From assembly GCF_030811655.1 (NCBI RefSeq), contig NZ_JAUSRE010000028.1:1-52045 (forward strand): DNA of 52,045 nucleotides, given 5' to 3'. The notes beneath the pieces were generated by a model that searched no databases, had not been told where the DNA came from, and worked only from the letters and a program-made list of their open reading frames with translations. How positions within the stretch are numbered: the stretch's first letter is position 1; every line of letters starts with the position of its first letter. This DNA is from Pseudarthrobacter enclensis (GTDB lineage: Bacteria > Actinomycetota > Actinomycetes > Actinomycetales > Micrococcaceae). Below are positions 34,180-42,126 of this stretch, piece by piece. A program made the position numbers and the translations under genes.

Positions 34180-34294
34180 GACTACACTCTAGACCTGACC
34201 TGTAGGAATGGGTCGGGCCCGCACGGCCGTTTCGCGGACCATGGCGAGCGGCTAGAGACATCGGTGTGTGAAGAGCCTTACGCAGCGGGTCTTT

Positions 34295-34352
34295 GTGAAC
34301 CTAAGGAGATTCGAACTCCTGACCCTCTTGGATGTGAACAGCGCGGTCCTCC
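34295..34352 (-). repeat. tRNA-Val-like 3' half fragment
   Basis: On the minus strand AGGAG-TTCGAAT-CTCCT (34304-34320) makes a perfect T-arm followed by acceptor-like TAGGTTCAC. GTTCACATCCAAGAGGGTC upstream resembles the anticodon region of tRNA-Val(CAC). The anticodon stem does not pair and the D arm and 5' acceptor are missing. It starts directly after the ancestral stop of the ANTAR gene. Probably a tRNA remnant or attachment-site scar. Confidence 0.5.
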
Positions 34353-34354
34353 GA

Positions 34355-35102
34355 TTAGTGGTCGAAATGAGTGTGAATTGATGCGTGGGTGTTTGTTTTT
34401 GCCACGTATGCGGCGGCGACGTCGCGCAGTTTGCGGTTCCGGTTGTTTGATTCCTCGCGGAGGGTTTGCAGGGCCGTGTCCTGGCTGCAGTGGTGGCGTT
34501 CCATGATGATGCCTGCGGCGAGATCGATCGATGATGGTGCAGGACCGCATCGCTGCTTCGAGGTTCTGTTGGGCGCTCAGCAACTGCGCGATGCGGACGG
34601 CGAGGCGTAGGGACTTGGAGGCCTGCGCCCCGTAGGTTTGGGTACTGGCAATGTCGTCGTCGGTGAACGCTTCCCTGTCTGCCGCGTACAGGTTGATGGC
34701 GGCCCCTGCGTCATTGTCCAGGGGCAGTGGGATGGAGAGGATCGAGCCGATGCCTTCGGACCAGGCAACAGCGCAGTACCGTGGCCACCTGCGCTCCCGG
34801 TCCAGGTCGGGCACGTAGACAGTGACCTCCTCGCGTAGGGCCGTGAGACAGGGGCCGTCCCCAAAGTTGTATTGCAGCTCATCCACGGCTTTTACCTGTG
34901 GGGCGCTGGTGGCAACAGTGGCCCGGAGCTTTTTTCGGACCAGGGTTATTCCGCAGAGCACGGCGTGGCCGGGTGCAAGCGTTGCTGCTGCGTGTTTGAC
35001 AAGCTCGTCGAGCATGTTGGCCACTTCGGCTGACTCCAGGACCATGTCCTGCAACTGCTCGGCGATACCGACACGTACCGGATTCTTCTGCCTGTCACCC
35101 AC
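34355..35102 (-). pseudogene. GAF-ANTAR regulator, frameshifted by a 4-bp duplication
   Basis: GTG 35102 has GGGGAGGG 6 nt upstream. Residues 1-165 are a GAF domain (YNFGDGPCLTALREE, PLPLDNDAGAAINLYA). The ANTAR RNA-binding domain starts at LEAAMRSCTIID. At about 34522-34531 the repeat GATCGATC stands where one GATC is expected, so the frame shifts and gives an Arg/His-rich tail ending at 34278. Removing 4 bp restores LAAGIIMERHHCSQDTALQT, RKLRDVAAAYVAK and a stop at 34355-34357. ANTAR proteins act as antiterminators on nascent RNA. As written, the RNA-binding domain is lost and GAF remains. Confidence 0.85.
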
Positions 35103-35296
35103 GCCGTGCCCTCCCCGATTACCAGTAGCCGCCAACTAGTCGAGCCACGATGAACGGGAAAGAGATCGGTAATCCCCGAGCTTCGTCGCTGATTTTGGTG
35201 TTGTCCCTGGGGTCCAGCGACGCTGCCGGGTTCCGAAGGGGTTGAGAGGGTACGTGGTCCACACCCAATCACAGCCGCTGGGCCACATCCCGTGGG

Positions 35297-35617
35297 TTAC
35301 GGCCCTGACTCAGGATCGACAGGGTGCGGTCGTGTTCGTGCCCTGGACCGCAGTTCCTGGTCGATGCGGTCAATGAGGCCCCCGGCCCTTTCAAGTCCCA
35401 CATAGTTCAGTGCACGTTGGAGCCTGTCTGCTGTCCCGACGAAGGTTTCAGTGAGGACGAGCGGCCACTGCCTGGAAGAGTCAATCAGCCTGAATGTGGT
35501 CAGGTCAGCCGAAGTTCTGGCCCCACGCAGGGAGGGAAGCACCCGGAGCCCAGCAACCGGCCCGGCGCCAGGACGCGATGACAGCGGCTTGGATTGTTCG
35601 AAAGGGAGGGCGGCCAC
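35297..35617 (-). CDS. Hypothetical protein, uncertain
   Basis: 106 residues from GTG 35617, with GGAG 6 nt upstream. The C-terminal half (FVGTADRLQRALNYVGLERA, then GLIDRIDQELRSR) would be amphipathic helices, while the N-terminal part is low-complexity. I do not recognise a family. It stands alone in a region of decay, so it may be a remnant or chance frame. The ribosome-binding site is the main argument for coding. Confidence 0.35.
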   Translation of the reverse strand: MAALPFEQSKPLSSRPGAGPVAGLRVLPSLRGARTSADLTTFRLIDSSRQWPLVLTETFVGTADRLQRALNYVGLERAGGLIDRIDQELRSRARTRPHPVDPESGP

Positions 35618-36392
35618 GACACACTCCAGTAACAGGATTTCGCGGCCGATCTGCCTGACCTACTCCAGGTTTAAGCCGCCCCTCAATCGCGGAAAAGAAC
35701 AATCTGACCGAAATCTGCAATGAGGGGAAGCCGCTATACCCCTGTACGTGGACCAGGAAGGTCTAAACGATGGGGCTCAATGCAGTCAGAAGTGCAAAGG
35801 ACTGCTGACTGCACACTTCCCGCTGAATTCCGGGGCTTGTGCAGACGGGTTCCTCGAACCTCATCCATGTAGGACAGTTGGGGTATTTCCACTGCAAAGG
35901 CTCGTTCCCCGACTATCGGTGGGCCAAAGGATCCGCGGCCGAGCGCTGACAGCACTCTTGACCGAAGTAACTGGTACTCGCTGGCGTACGTGCGTTGTCT
36001 GCAACCTGGCGATTACCGTTCGAGGACAATGGACTTGAACTAAAAGGAAGTGTGGACAAAGTCCACACGGGCACTACAGATTCCTTCGTCAAAGGCGATT
36101 TTTCTTTGACGTGTTGACAAGGCCTCTGGTCGCGTCGCTCTGATGGTTGGGTTGCGGCTTTGGCGTGGCCGCCCCGTGCCTGTTCAGGTGTGTGGCGGGT
36201 TAAATTCCCTGGCCGACGGCCCCTCGGCCTCCTGTAACCCGGTTCTCGTTTCCACGATCCAGCTTCTTTGGGGGCCGGCTGGCCCACACCTACTCACGGG
36301 CCCGGGGGAGTAGGAACGACATGACCGTGTCGATTTGGCTCCAGGCTTGGCGAGGGGTGGTGTTTTGATCGTGGCGAGATGCGCGCACGGAA
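35618..36392. repeat. Gene desert with repeat block D
   Basis: About 775 bp. 36040-36330 is a shortened version of blocks A and C: palindrome, then directly CGGGCAC and the hairpin, the TTTGACGTGTTGACAA motif and the GC-rich tail ending GGAACGACATGACCG. Compared with block C, about 110 bp between palindrome and acceptor-like end are missing. No gene is visible before 36393. Confidence 0.5.
36050..36068. repeat. Palindrome GTGTGGACAAAGTCCACAC (copy D)
   Basis: Perfect 8-bp arms around AAA; the best of the three palindromes. Confidence 0.78.
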
Positions 36393-36561
36393 GAAGAGCA
36401 CGAAGCGGTCATTGACGAAGAACGCCCGGTCGTACTAAACGAAGCGGTCCCCGTCGACGGTTCGCCTGGGCAAGGAAACCATCACCGACGAACACACCGT
36501 CACGGAAGAAGTCCGCAAGGAAAACATCGAACTTGATGACGGCGGGCGTACCAACCGCTAG
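36393..36561 (+). pseudogene. Remnant of a DUF2382 (YsnF/AvaK-type) stress protein gene
   Basis: The C-terminal part of the acidic-basic DUF2382 domain is readable: EEHEAVIDEERPVVLNEAVP from 36393, a small indel near 36457-36465, then RLGKETITDEHTVTEEVRKE and NIELDD to TAG 36559-36561. The pattern of alternating Glu/Arg/Lys/Thr strands is characteristic. The 5' part with the PRC-like domain is gone; the upstream sequence is repeat block D. DUF2382 proteins are general-stress proteins of unknown mechanism. Confidence 0.65.
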
Positions 36562-36694
36562 TTACCAGCCCACCGGAAGCAACTCTGGCAGGCTGAACCA
36601 CGTTTGGTCCGCCCTCAATCACCTGAGGGGGACCGTTCGTGGTTATTTTGCGCACCGGCTAGAGCGCCTTGTCGGTGCTAAATCGTGGCGGGCT

Positions 36695-37756
36695 CTACGC
36701 GTGGTCGAGCGGATGATTGCAGGGTGGGGTCCGGCTCGGAGGAGTGCGCCTTTCGTGGGTGATGACAGTGGCGGCCAGGGCGATGGTGAGGCCGATGACG
36801 GTTTCGAGGGCGCGCTGAGTCAGGAGGGTGCCGATCGAGGCTGGCATCATGAGATCGCCCAGCAGAAGGGCCATTGGGGTGAAGAAGACCAGGCCGAGGC
36901 TGTAGTTGCGGCCGGTCGTCAGCTCGGTGCACGCCTGGAGCGCGGCGATCAAGATGATCGCGGAATAGCTGCTGGGGTGGGTGGCCAGTACGAGGGCTGC
37001 GACGCCGAGGCCGGCGGCGGTGCCGATCACCCGCTGGGCAGCGCGCGTGAGGCGGGCGTGCAGGTCGGGTGCCGACATGGGGACGGATGCCGTGACGAAG
37101 GTCCAGTAGGGGTGGCCGATGCCGCTGGTCGCGACGGCGAGGCCGGCGGCCGCGATTCCGAGCAGATACCGGGCGGCGTGTCGGCCCACCGGGTCGGACG
37201 GGCGTAGGCGACGCGACGACAGCCGGTACCGCACTGGGTCGCGGGCGGTGCAACCCGGGAGGGCTAGCAGCAGCGCGAAGACGGCCGCGCCTCCCGCAGC
37301 GAGGGCGGCTGCGGGCACCGTGCTCAGAGCGATCGGGACCGTGGCCGAGGCTGTGAGGGCGAAAACCGGGTTGAGAGCTCCGGCCGGATGCCATCGGCCC
37401 AGCTCGGCCAGCACTACCGCGACGCCGGCCCAGGCGGCCGCGACCGGGACGAGCAGCCAGAGCCTGAACGGGACGGTCGCCACCAGGGCACCGACGACGA
37501 CGCCGACCACCAGCACCACGCCCGCCTGCGCCTGCGTGGCTAGCCGTACCCGACGCAGTTCGTGTCGGCCGTACAGGGCGGTGAAGGCGCCGATCGCCGC
37601 GTACAGCAGCAGATCGCCGCGGCCGGACGCCATGCAAGCCACCAGCGGCACGAAGATCGACAGGCTTGCGCGCAGGGCGGTCCAATGGGCGCCGGCATGC
37701 GGGCCCAGATCGAAGACTGCCGCCCACCAGGACCGCGTGGGGGTGGCCGGCGTCAT
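36695..37756 (-). CDS. FUSC-family membrane protein (aromatic acid exporter-like)
   Basis: 353 residues. I choose ATG 37756 with GAAAGG 6 nt upstream; an in-frame ATG at 37795 lies inside the operator. About ten membrane segments in two blocks, with LRASLSIFVPLVACMASGRG and AAIGAFTALYGR in the first and TRAAQRVIGTAAGLGVAALV (FUSC-type helix pair) and LLLGDLMMPASIGTLLTQRA in the second. Family members (AaeB, YccS) export aromatic or hydroxylated acids or cross the envelope. GC content is higher than in the flanks. Divergent from a MarR regulator; the pair looks like an inducible efflux unit. Confidence 0.85.
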   Translation of the reverse strand: MTPATPTRSWWAAVFDLGPHAGAHWTALRASLSIFVPLVACMASGRGDLLLYAAIGAFTALYGRHELRRVRLATQAQAGVVLVVGVVVGALVATVPFRLWLLVPVAAAWAGVAVVLAELGRWHPAGALNPVFALTASATVPIALSTVPAAALAAGGAAVFALLLALPGCTARDPVRYRLSSRRLRPSDPVGRHAARYLLGIAAAGLAVATSGIGHPYWTFVTASVPMSAPDLHARLTRAAQRVIGTAAGLGVAALVLATHPSSYSAIILIAALQACTELTTGRNYSLGLVFFTPMALLLGDLMMPASIGTLLTQRALETVIGLTIALAATVITHERRTPPSRTPPCNHPLDHA

Positions 37757-37790
37757 CTTAACCTTTCGAGGTGATACAGGAATGAAGTAT

Positions 37791-37824
37791 TTCAAGGTTA
37801 CTACATAAATGAACTACCATTGAA
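37791..37824. promoter_or_regulatory. Operator-like inverted repeat between FUSC and MarR genes
   Basis: TTCAAGGT (37791-37798) and ACCATTGAA (37816-37824) are inverted, differing by one inserted base, around an AT-rich centre TACTACATAAATGAACT. The site lies between the two divergent starts, where a MarR dimer would block both promoters. Confidence 0.5.
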
Positions 37825-37864
37825 GTTGACGGAGACGACGGTCACAGGGGCGCGGAGGAGGCGG

Positions 37865-38440
37865 ATGGATCAGGACGCAGACGGCCTGCCCGCTCAGGGC
37901 GACGCCGTGGACCGGATGCAGCGTGAGTGGGCCCGGCTGCGCCCGGACCTCGACTTCACCAGCCTCGGGGTGATCCACCGCGTGCTGCGCGCTTCCCGCC
38001 TCATCCTCGAAGCCAGCGACGCCTTCCTCGCCGACTACGGGCTCACCCGTGGCGAGCTGGACGTGCTTTCCGCGCTGCGCCGTACGTGCGAACCTCTGAG
38101 CCCAACGACACTGGCCCAGACGCTGCTTGCCCCGCGCTCCGCGATCACCATGCGGCTGAACGCCCTCCAGGCTCGGGGACTGTTGAGCCGAACGGCCAAC
38201 CCGGCCGACGGCCGCTCCTCGCTGCTCGTCCTCACCGACACTGGCGTCGCGCTCGTAGACGAGGTGATTCCCGCCCAGCTCGCCTTCGAAGATGCCCTAC
38301 TCGCCGAAGCCCCGCCCTCGGCCGTCGAGGGCTTGGCCGATCGCTTGCGGGCACTGACCTCCGTGTGGGAGCAAGGACGTGGCCACCAAGCCGGGTCCAG
38401 CAGGTACCGGCGGAACGGCCCACTCGAGCCCTCCGGATGA
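37865..38440 (+). CDS. MarR-family transcriptional regulator
   Basis: 191 residues. ATG 37865 follows GGAGGAGG; an in-frame upstream ATG at 37820 is inside the operator region. The winged helix domain runs about residues 30-150: YGLTRGELDVLSALRR, then LAQTLLAPRSAITMRLNALQ as recognition helix and NPADGRSSLLVLTDTG as wing. Helices at both ends provide dimerisation. It probably represses the divergent FUSC transporter gene and itself until an aromatic-type ligand binds. Confidence 0.92.
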   Translation: MDQDADGLPAQGDAVDRMQREWARLRPDLDFTSLGVIHRVLRASRLILEASDAFLADYGLTRGELDVLSALRRTCEPLSPTTLAQTLLAPRSAITMRLNALQARGLLSRTANPADGRSSLLVLTDTGVALVDEVIPAQLAFEDALLAEAPPSAVEGLADRLRALTSVWEQGRGHQAGSSRYRRNGPLEPSG

Positions 38441-39555
38441 GCCGCAGCAGCGCGCGCTTGGGGTGAGAATCAGCCGACGCGCTACGGCACTAGTGGGAAA
38501 AGGAGTGCTCCACCCTTGGCATCGGATCCAGTCTTACTGCCCGTTTACTGCTCCGGAATCTGCTTGTGTTCGCGGGTTCCCAGTGTTTGCAGGGGGAATG
38601 TGGTTCGAGTCCTACCTCGGGCAGAGTGTTTCTGCGGGCCAGGCGTGTTTTGATTCACTGCTGTTGACAAGCCTTAACTTTCTTGGCGTTCCTGTTTGTC
38701 GGCTGCACCCCAGGCAAAATGCCCCGATCCGCAGGAGGGAGATCGTGCACGCCTCCTGTGTTCGTACCTGCGCGCAGGTCATCCAGGTCCGGCGAAGAGT
38801 CCCTTTGGCGGACTTTGGGTCTTTCTGGTACTGGAGTCCCCGGAGCTGGGGCTGGAAGAAGGGACCACGGTATCTCGCCCGTTCCAGAAGATCACTCGGT
38901 CGTTATCCGCGCTCCGGCCGCCCGTTCGAAAACCATGGACGGGGTGGGGCCGGCGGTGAGGGAGGCGTCCTCTTGACGGGACGCTTGCTGGTTCGACAGG
39001 CCCAGCTCACCTCAGCCGCGTCGAGGCCGCGCATCGCCCCTGTCGAACTCCTTGCCGTCGGAACTCTCCTTATTCGCCTCGTCTTGAACATGTTTCGATA
39101 TGGACCCCCGGCAAGGCTGGATATCGCAAGGACTTTCGCGCGACGTCGTGACGCCATATGAGACCCTTCGGCAGGACCGCTGCCTCCTCAAAGGTCTATG
39201 AGGTTCGGCGGCCCGGGTCAGCAATTATCGACTATCCTGCCCGGAACGCCTCCGATGGCGCCGCCGACCTCCGCTCCACCATGCCCCGGAGATAATCGCC
39301 AACGTGCTCCGGCACTCCAAGGGCGCGACGGGCTCAAGAAAGCGTCGAGAATGTGGGTCCCGGGTGCGGAATAAGCGGGGGGCGGCAAAGCGCCGCAGGG
39401 TCGCTTCACAGACAACACAGGCGAACCGGCAACCAGCTGGACACGGCAGCGAACGCTGCCCAACTGCGAGGAGGCGGAGCCCCGCCTTCTCGGTGGTCGA
39501 CTCGTAACGCTGTCGTAGTGAAGGGCCATCATGAACCATCTCCATGTTGGATCAG
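38441..39555. repeat. Gene desert with repeat block E
   Basis: About 1.1 kb. 38550-38680 has the fifth, partial repeat, with GTTCGAGTCCTACCTCGGGC (38603-38622) and GTTGACAAGCCTT. Frames of 110-260 codons cross this region, but they lack ribosome-binding sites, begin inside the MarR gene or have no recognisable content. I call no gene. Confidence 0.5.
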
Positions 39556-40599
39556 TCAAGCCGGCGTCGTGGTTCGATCGCGGGGACCAGTGCTTTGGCG
39601 GAGAACGAGCTGACTGGGAACTAGGGTGATCCCGTGTTCGGTGGTGTTGCTGCGGATTTGCCGGAGGATGTTGTCAATGCATTGTTTGCCGATCTCGGTG
39701 TAGTCCTGGTGGACGCTGGTAAGCGGCGGTGTGTACGAGGAGGCTTCCGGGACGTCGTCAAAGCCAACAACGCTGATGTCGTCAGGAACCGATTTTCCTT
39801 TTTCGTGGAAGGCGCGGAGCAGACCCAGGGCCATGTGGTCATTGGCGGCGAAGACGGCGGTGCAGTCGGGTTCGTTGGCGAGCCGGAGACCGGCGGCGTA
39901 ACCGGAGTCGGCGGACCAGTCGCCTCGGAGCACGGGCGGGACAGTCCTGCCTTCACGGGTAAGCGCGGCCCGCCACGCGGCGGCACGCCGTTCACTGGCT
40001 AACGATTCTTCGGGCCCGGCTACGTGCCAGACGGTGCGGTGCCCCAGGCCCAGCAGATGTTGGAGTGCCTTGTGCACGCCGTCAGTCTGGTCCGTGTCCA
40101 CCATGCTGTACTGCTGGCCCGCGTCGGAGTCGACGAAGACGACCTTGACGCCGGGAGGAAGGGTGACGGAGGCTGCATCGAGCAGGTGGATTTCCATAAT
40201 GCCGATGACAGCGTCGACGGCGAGTTCGCTCACCCGCGAGAACGCATCCCGGATGCCGGCCTGGGTGTGGGCGGTGACGGGGATCAGGGTGACGGCGAAG
40301 TCCTGCCGCGCCGCATGCAGGGCAATGGCTTCCAAAGTGCGCATGGTGCCGCTCGAGGCGAGCGAGAAGACGACGACGCCGATAGTCTGGAAGCTGCCAC
40401 GCTTCAGCGCCCGGGCGGCGCCGTTTGGCCTGTATCCGAGCTGCTGCATCGCAGCAACAACCTTGTCCCTGGTACTTTCCCGGACGTCGGGGCTCCCGTT
40501 TGCAACGCGGGACACAGTCTGGGTTGAGACTCCTGCCAGCACCGCGACGTCCACTATCGAGACACGGTTAGTGATTGTCTTAGCAGCGCTGGTGGCCAT
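39556..40599 (-). CDS. LacI-family transcriptional regulator 1
   Basis: 347 residues. The start ATG 40599 (MATSAAKTITNRVSIVDVA) is chosen over an upstream frame extension with no family match. The helix-turn-helix and hinge are VDVAVLAGVSTQTVSRVANG and GYRPNGAARALKRGS. The periplasmic-binding-like core follows, with VVGFDDVPEASSYTPPLTSV near the end. It diverges from a sugar-importer operon. GAGTTAGCGGTAACTTA and TGCGCTAACTCA sites in the 372-bp gap are probable operators. Closely related in wording to the second LacI gene at 48318. Confidence 0.92.
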   Translation of the reverse strand: MATSAAKTITNRVSIVDVAVLAGVSTQTVSRVANGSPDVRESTRDKVVAAMQQLGYRPNGAARALKRGSFQTIGVVVFSLASSGTMRTLEAIALHAARQDFAVTLIPVTAHTQAGIRDAFSRVSELAVDAVIGIMEIHLLDAASVTLPPGVKVVFVDSDAGQQYSMVDTDQTDGVHKALQHLLGLGHRTVWHVAGPEESLASERRAAAWRAALTREGRTVPPVLRGDWSADSGYAAGLRLANEPDCTAVFAANDHMALGLLRAFHEKGKSVPDDISVVGFDDVPEASSYTPPLTSVHQDYTEIGKQCIDNILRQIRSNTTEHGITLVPSQLVLRQSTGPRDRTTTPA

Positions 40600-40754
40600 G
40601 GTTTTCGTTCCAGTGTCCTTTGAAAATCGTCCGTTCGACACCAGTTCAGGTGGCCCCGGTTGATGCCATAGCCGATTCCGGCCATTTTGATCTGAGCATA
40701 AGTGCCCTGCCTGTGGGGCAACCCGCGGGTTGGCCGGCAAGAGGTAGAAGGTGA

Positions 40755-40772
40755 CGAGTTAGCGGTAACTTA
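40755..40772. promoter_or_regulatory. LacI-type operator, near-palindrome
   Basis: CGAGTTAGCGGTAACTTA is a variant (3 mismatches) of the perfect palindrome at 49517-49534, placed between the divergent regulator and importer genes. Confidence 0.6.
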
Positions 40773-40886
40773 GCAGGCTGACTATCTAGCCAATGGCTGA
40801 GCAATGAGTGCGATTCCTTTATTATCGACATCCCTTCGCAGAAATACCAGCATCAATCCCAATTAAAAATATTTGCGCACAGCTCC

Positions 40887-40916
40887 TTGATAGTGCGCTA
40901 ACTCACGTTGTAGCGT
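40887..40916 (+). promoter_or_regulatory. Importer promoter overlapped by LacI-type half-site
   Basis: TTGATA (40887-40892), 18-bp spacer, TAGCGT (40911-40916) form a weak promoter. TGCGCTAACTCA (40894-40905) in the spacer matches the right half of the operator palindrome. Confidence 0.5.
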
Positions 40917-40971
40917 AGCTCACTAAGCCCACGACGATGGGGCGTACGCGAACCACAAGGAAGTGTTGTTC

Positions 40972-42063
40972 ATGCAAAGAAGTACAACTGGATCTCACCG
41001 GAACAAAAAGCTTGGCAGGGCGGCTCTGTGCGTTTCTGTCCTGACGGTCGCCATGTTTGGATTGGCTGGCTGTAAGGGCGGCGCTGCCGCACACGATGCG
41101 GGGGAGAAGGCAAGCGGCAAGGGGCTGGTCATCGGCTGGAGCCAGCGCGGCATCAGCGGCAGCGACTGGTGGAAGACCCTCGTTGAGGGGGGCCAGGCCG
41201 AGGCGGGAAAGATCGGAGCACGCCTCGAGTTGCTTGATGCCAATGGTGACACCGTGCGCCAGAATGGGGATGTTCAGACGCTCATCACGAAGGGCGTGGA
41301 CGTCGTGGTCATGAATCCGAACGACCCAATCGGCGTCGGACCCTCGGTTCAGGCCCTGAAGGATGCGGGAATACCCGTCGTGACCGTCAACTCAAGCGTG
41401 GACAAGTCGCTGGTTCCGGACATGTTCTGCTACGTTGCGGAGGATCAGGAGCACACTGGCTCACTTGCCGGGGAAACGGCTGCCCAGAAAGCACTCGAAA
41501 AGTACGGTGACCAAGGTCAAATCAAGCTCGTCGGCATCGGAGGCTTCCCGGGAGACGTGCTAAGCGACCTCCGCTTTAACGGTTTCATGGCCGGGTGGAA
41601 CCGTGTCATGGACAAGCACCCGGGGGTCACCACCGTAAAGCTCGACACGAAGTACGGGGAATGGAAACCCGATAAAGCACTCGCCCCGATCCGGGACGTG
41701 GCCACCGCCAACCCGGACCTCAAGGTTATTTACAGCATGAGCGACGTCATGCATGGCGGCATTGTCCAGGGCCTACAGCAGGCGGGTCTCTGGGGTGACA
41801 AGATCCTCATGGCCAGCTATGACGGCGGCATGGGAGCAATCAAGGAAATGGTGGACGACCCGAAGGGTCCGTTGCAGGCTGATGCGTCCAACCAGCCGTG
41901 GGACCAGGGAGCTGCCGCAGTGCGGATGGCACTTGCCGCCTTCAACGGCGACCAGTCCCAGTGCCCGGACAAGACCAACTACATCAATACGACGGTGGTC
42001 ACGCCTGCCGAGGCGCGAGACTACTACGTCCCCTCGGACACCTACGTCCGCGCTAAGAACTGA
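40972..42063 (+). CDS. ABC sugar transporter, substrate-binding lipoprotein
   Basis: 363 residues. ATG 40972 follows AAGGA; a GTG 9 bp earlier overlaps the ribosome-binding site. LTVAMFGLAGC (about residues 18-29) is a lipobox, so Cys is lipidated and the protein sits outside the membrane. The mature part is a Peripla_BP_4/ribose-binding fold: VIGWSQRGISGSDWWKTLVE, DVVVMNPNDPIGVGPSVQAL, IPVVTVNSS and SYDGGMGAIKEM. Relatives bind pentoses, hexoses, polyols or AI-2. The WWKTLVEGGQAEA wording is rare in ribose binders, so the ligand is open. First gene of the importer operon. Confidence 0.92.
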   Translation: MQRSTTGSHRNKKLGRAALCVSVLTVAMFGLAGCKGGAAAHDAGEKASGKGLVIGWSQRGISGSDWWKTLVEGGQAEAGKIGARLELLDANGDTVRQNGDVQTLITKGVDVVVMNPNDPIGVGPSVQALKDAGIPVVTVNSSVDKSLVPDMFCYVAEDQEHTGSLAGETAAQKALEKYGDQGQIKLVGIGGFPGDVLSDLRFNGFMAGWNRVMDKHPGVTTVKLDTKYGEWKPDKALAPIRDVATANPDLKVIYSMSDVMHGGIVQGLQQAGLWGDKILMASYDGGMGAIKEMVDDPKGPLQADASNQPWDQGAAAVRMALAAFNGDQSQCPDKTNYINTTVVTPAEARDYYVPSDTYVRAKN

Positions 42064-42126
42064 GCTCCCTGGCCGGCGCTGCCCCGTGGCCGGCCGATCC
42101 ACCCAGAGCCCTATATAAGGAGCATG

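Noticed and set aside
34278..35135. 285-residue GAF protein with a natural Arg-rich tail
   Set aside because: Removing one GATC unit restores a standard ANTAR domain, so the tail is a frameshift product; the better start is GTG 35102.
38379..39161. Plus-strand frame of 260 codons after marR
   Set aside because: It starts inside marR, has no ribosome-binding site, crosses a repeat block and reads as low-complexity Arg-rich sequence.
39218..39559. Minus-strand frame of 113 codons beside the LacI gene
   Set aside because: Weak start, no recognisable domain, composition like the surrounding non-coding DNA.
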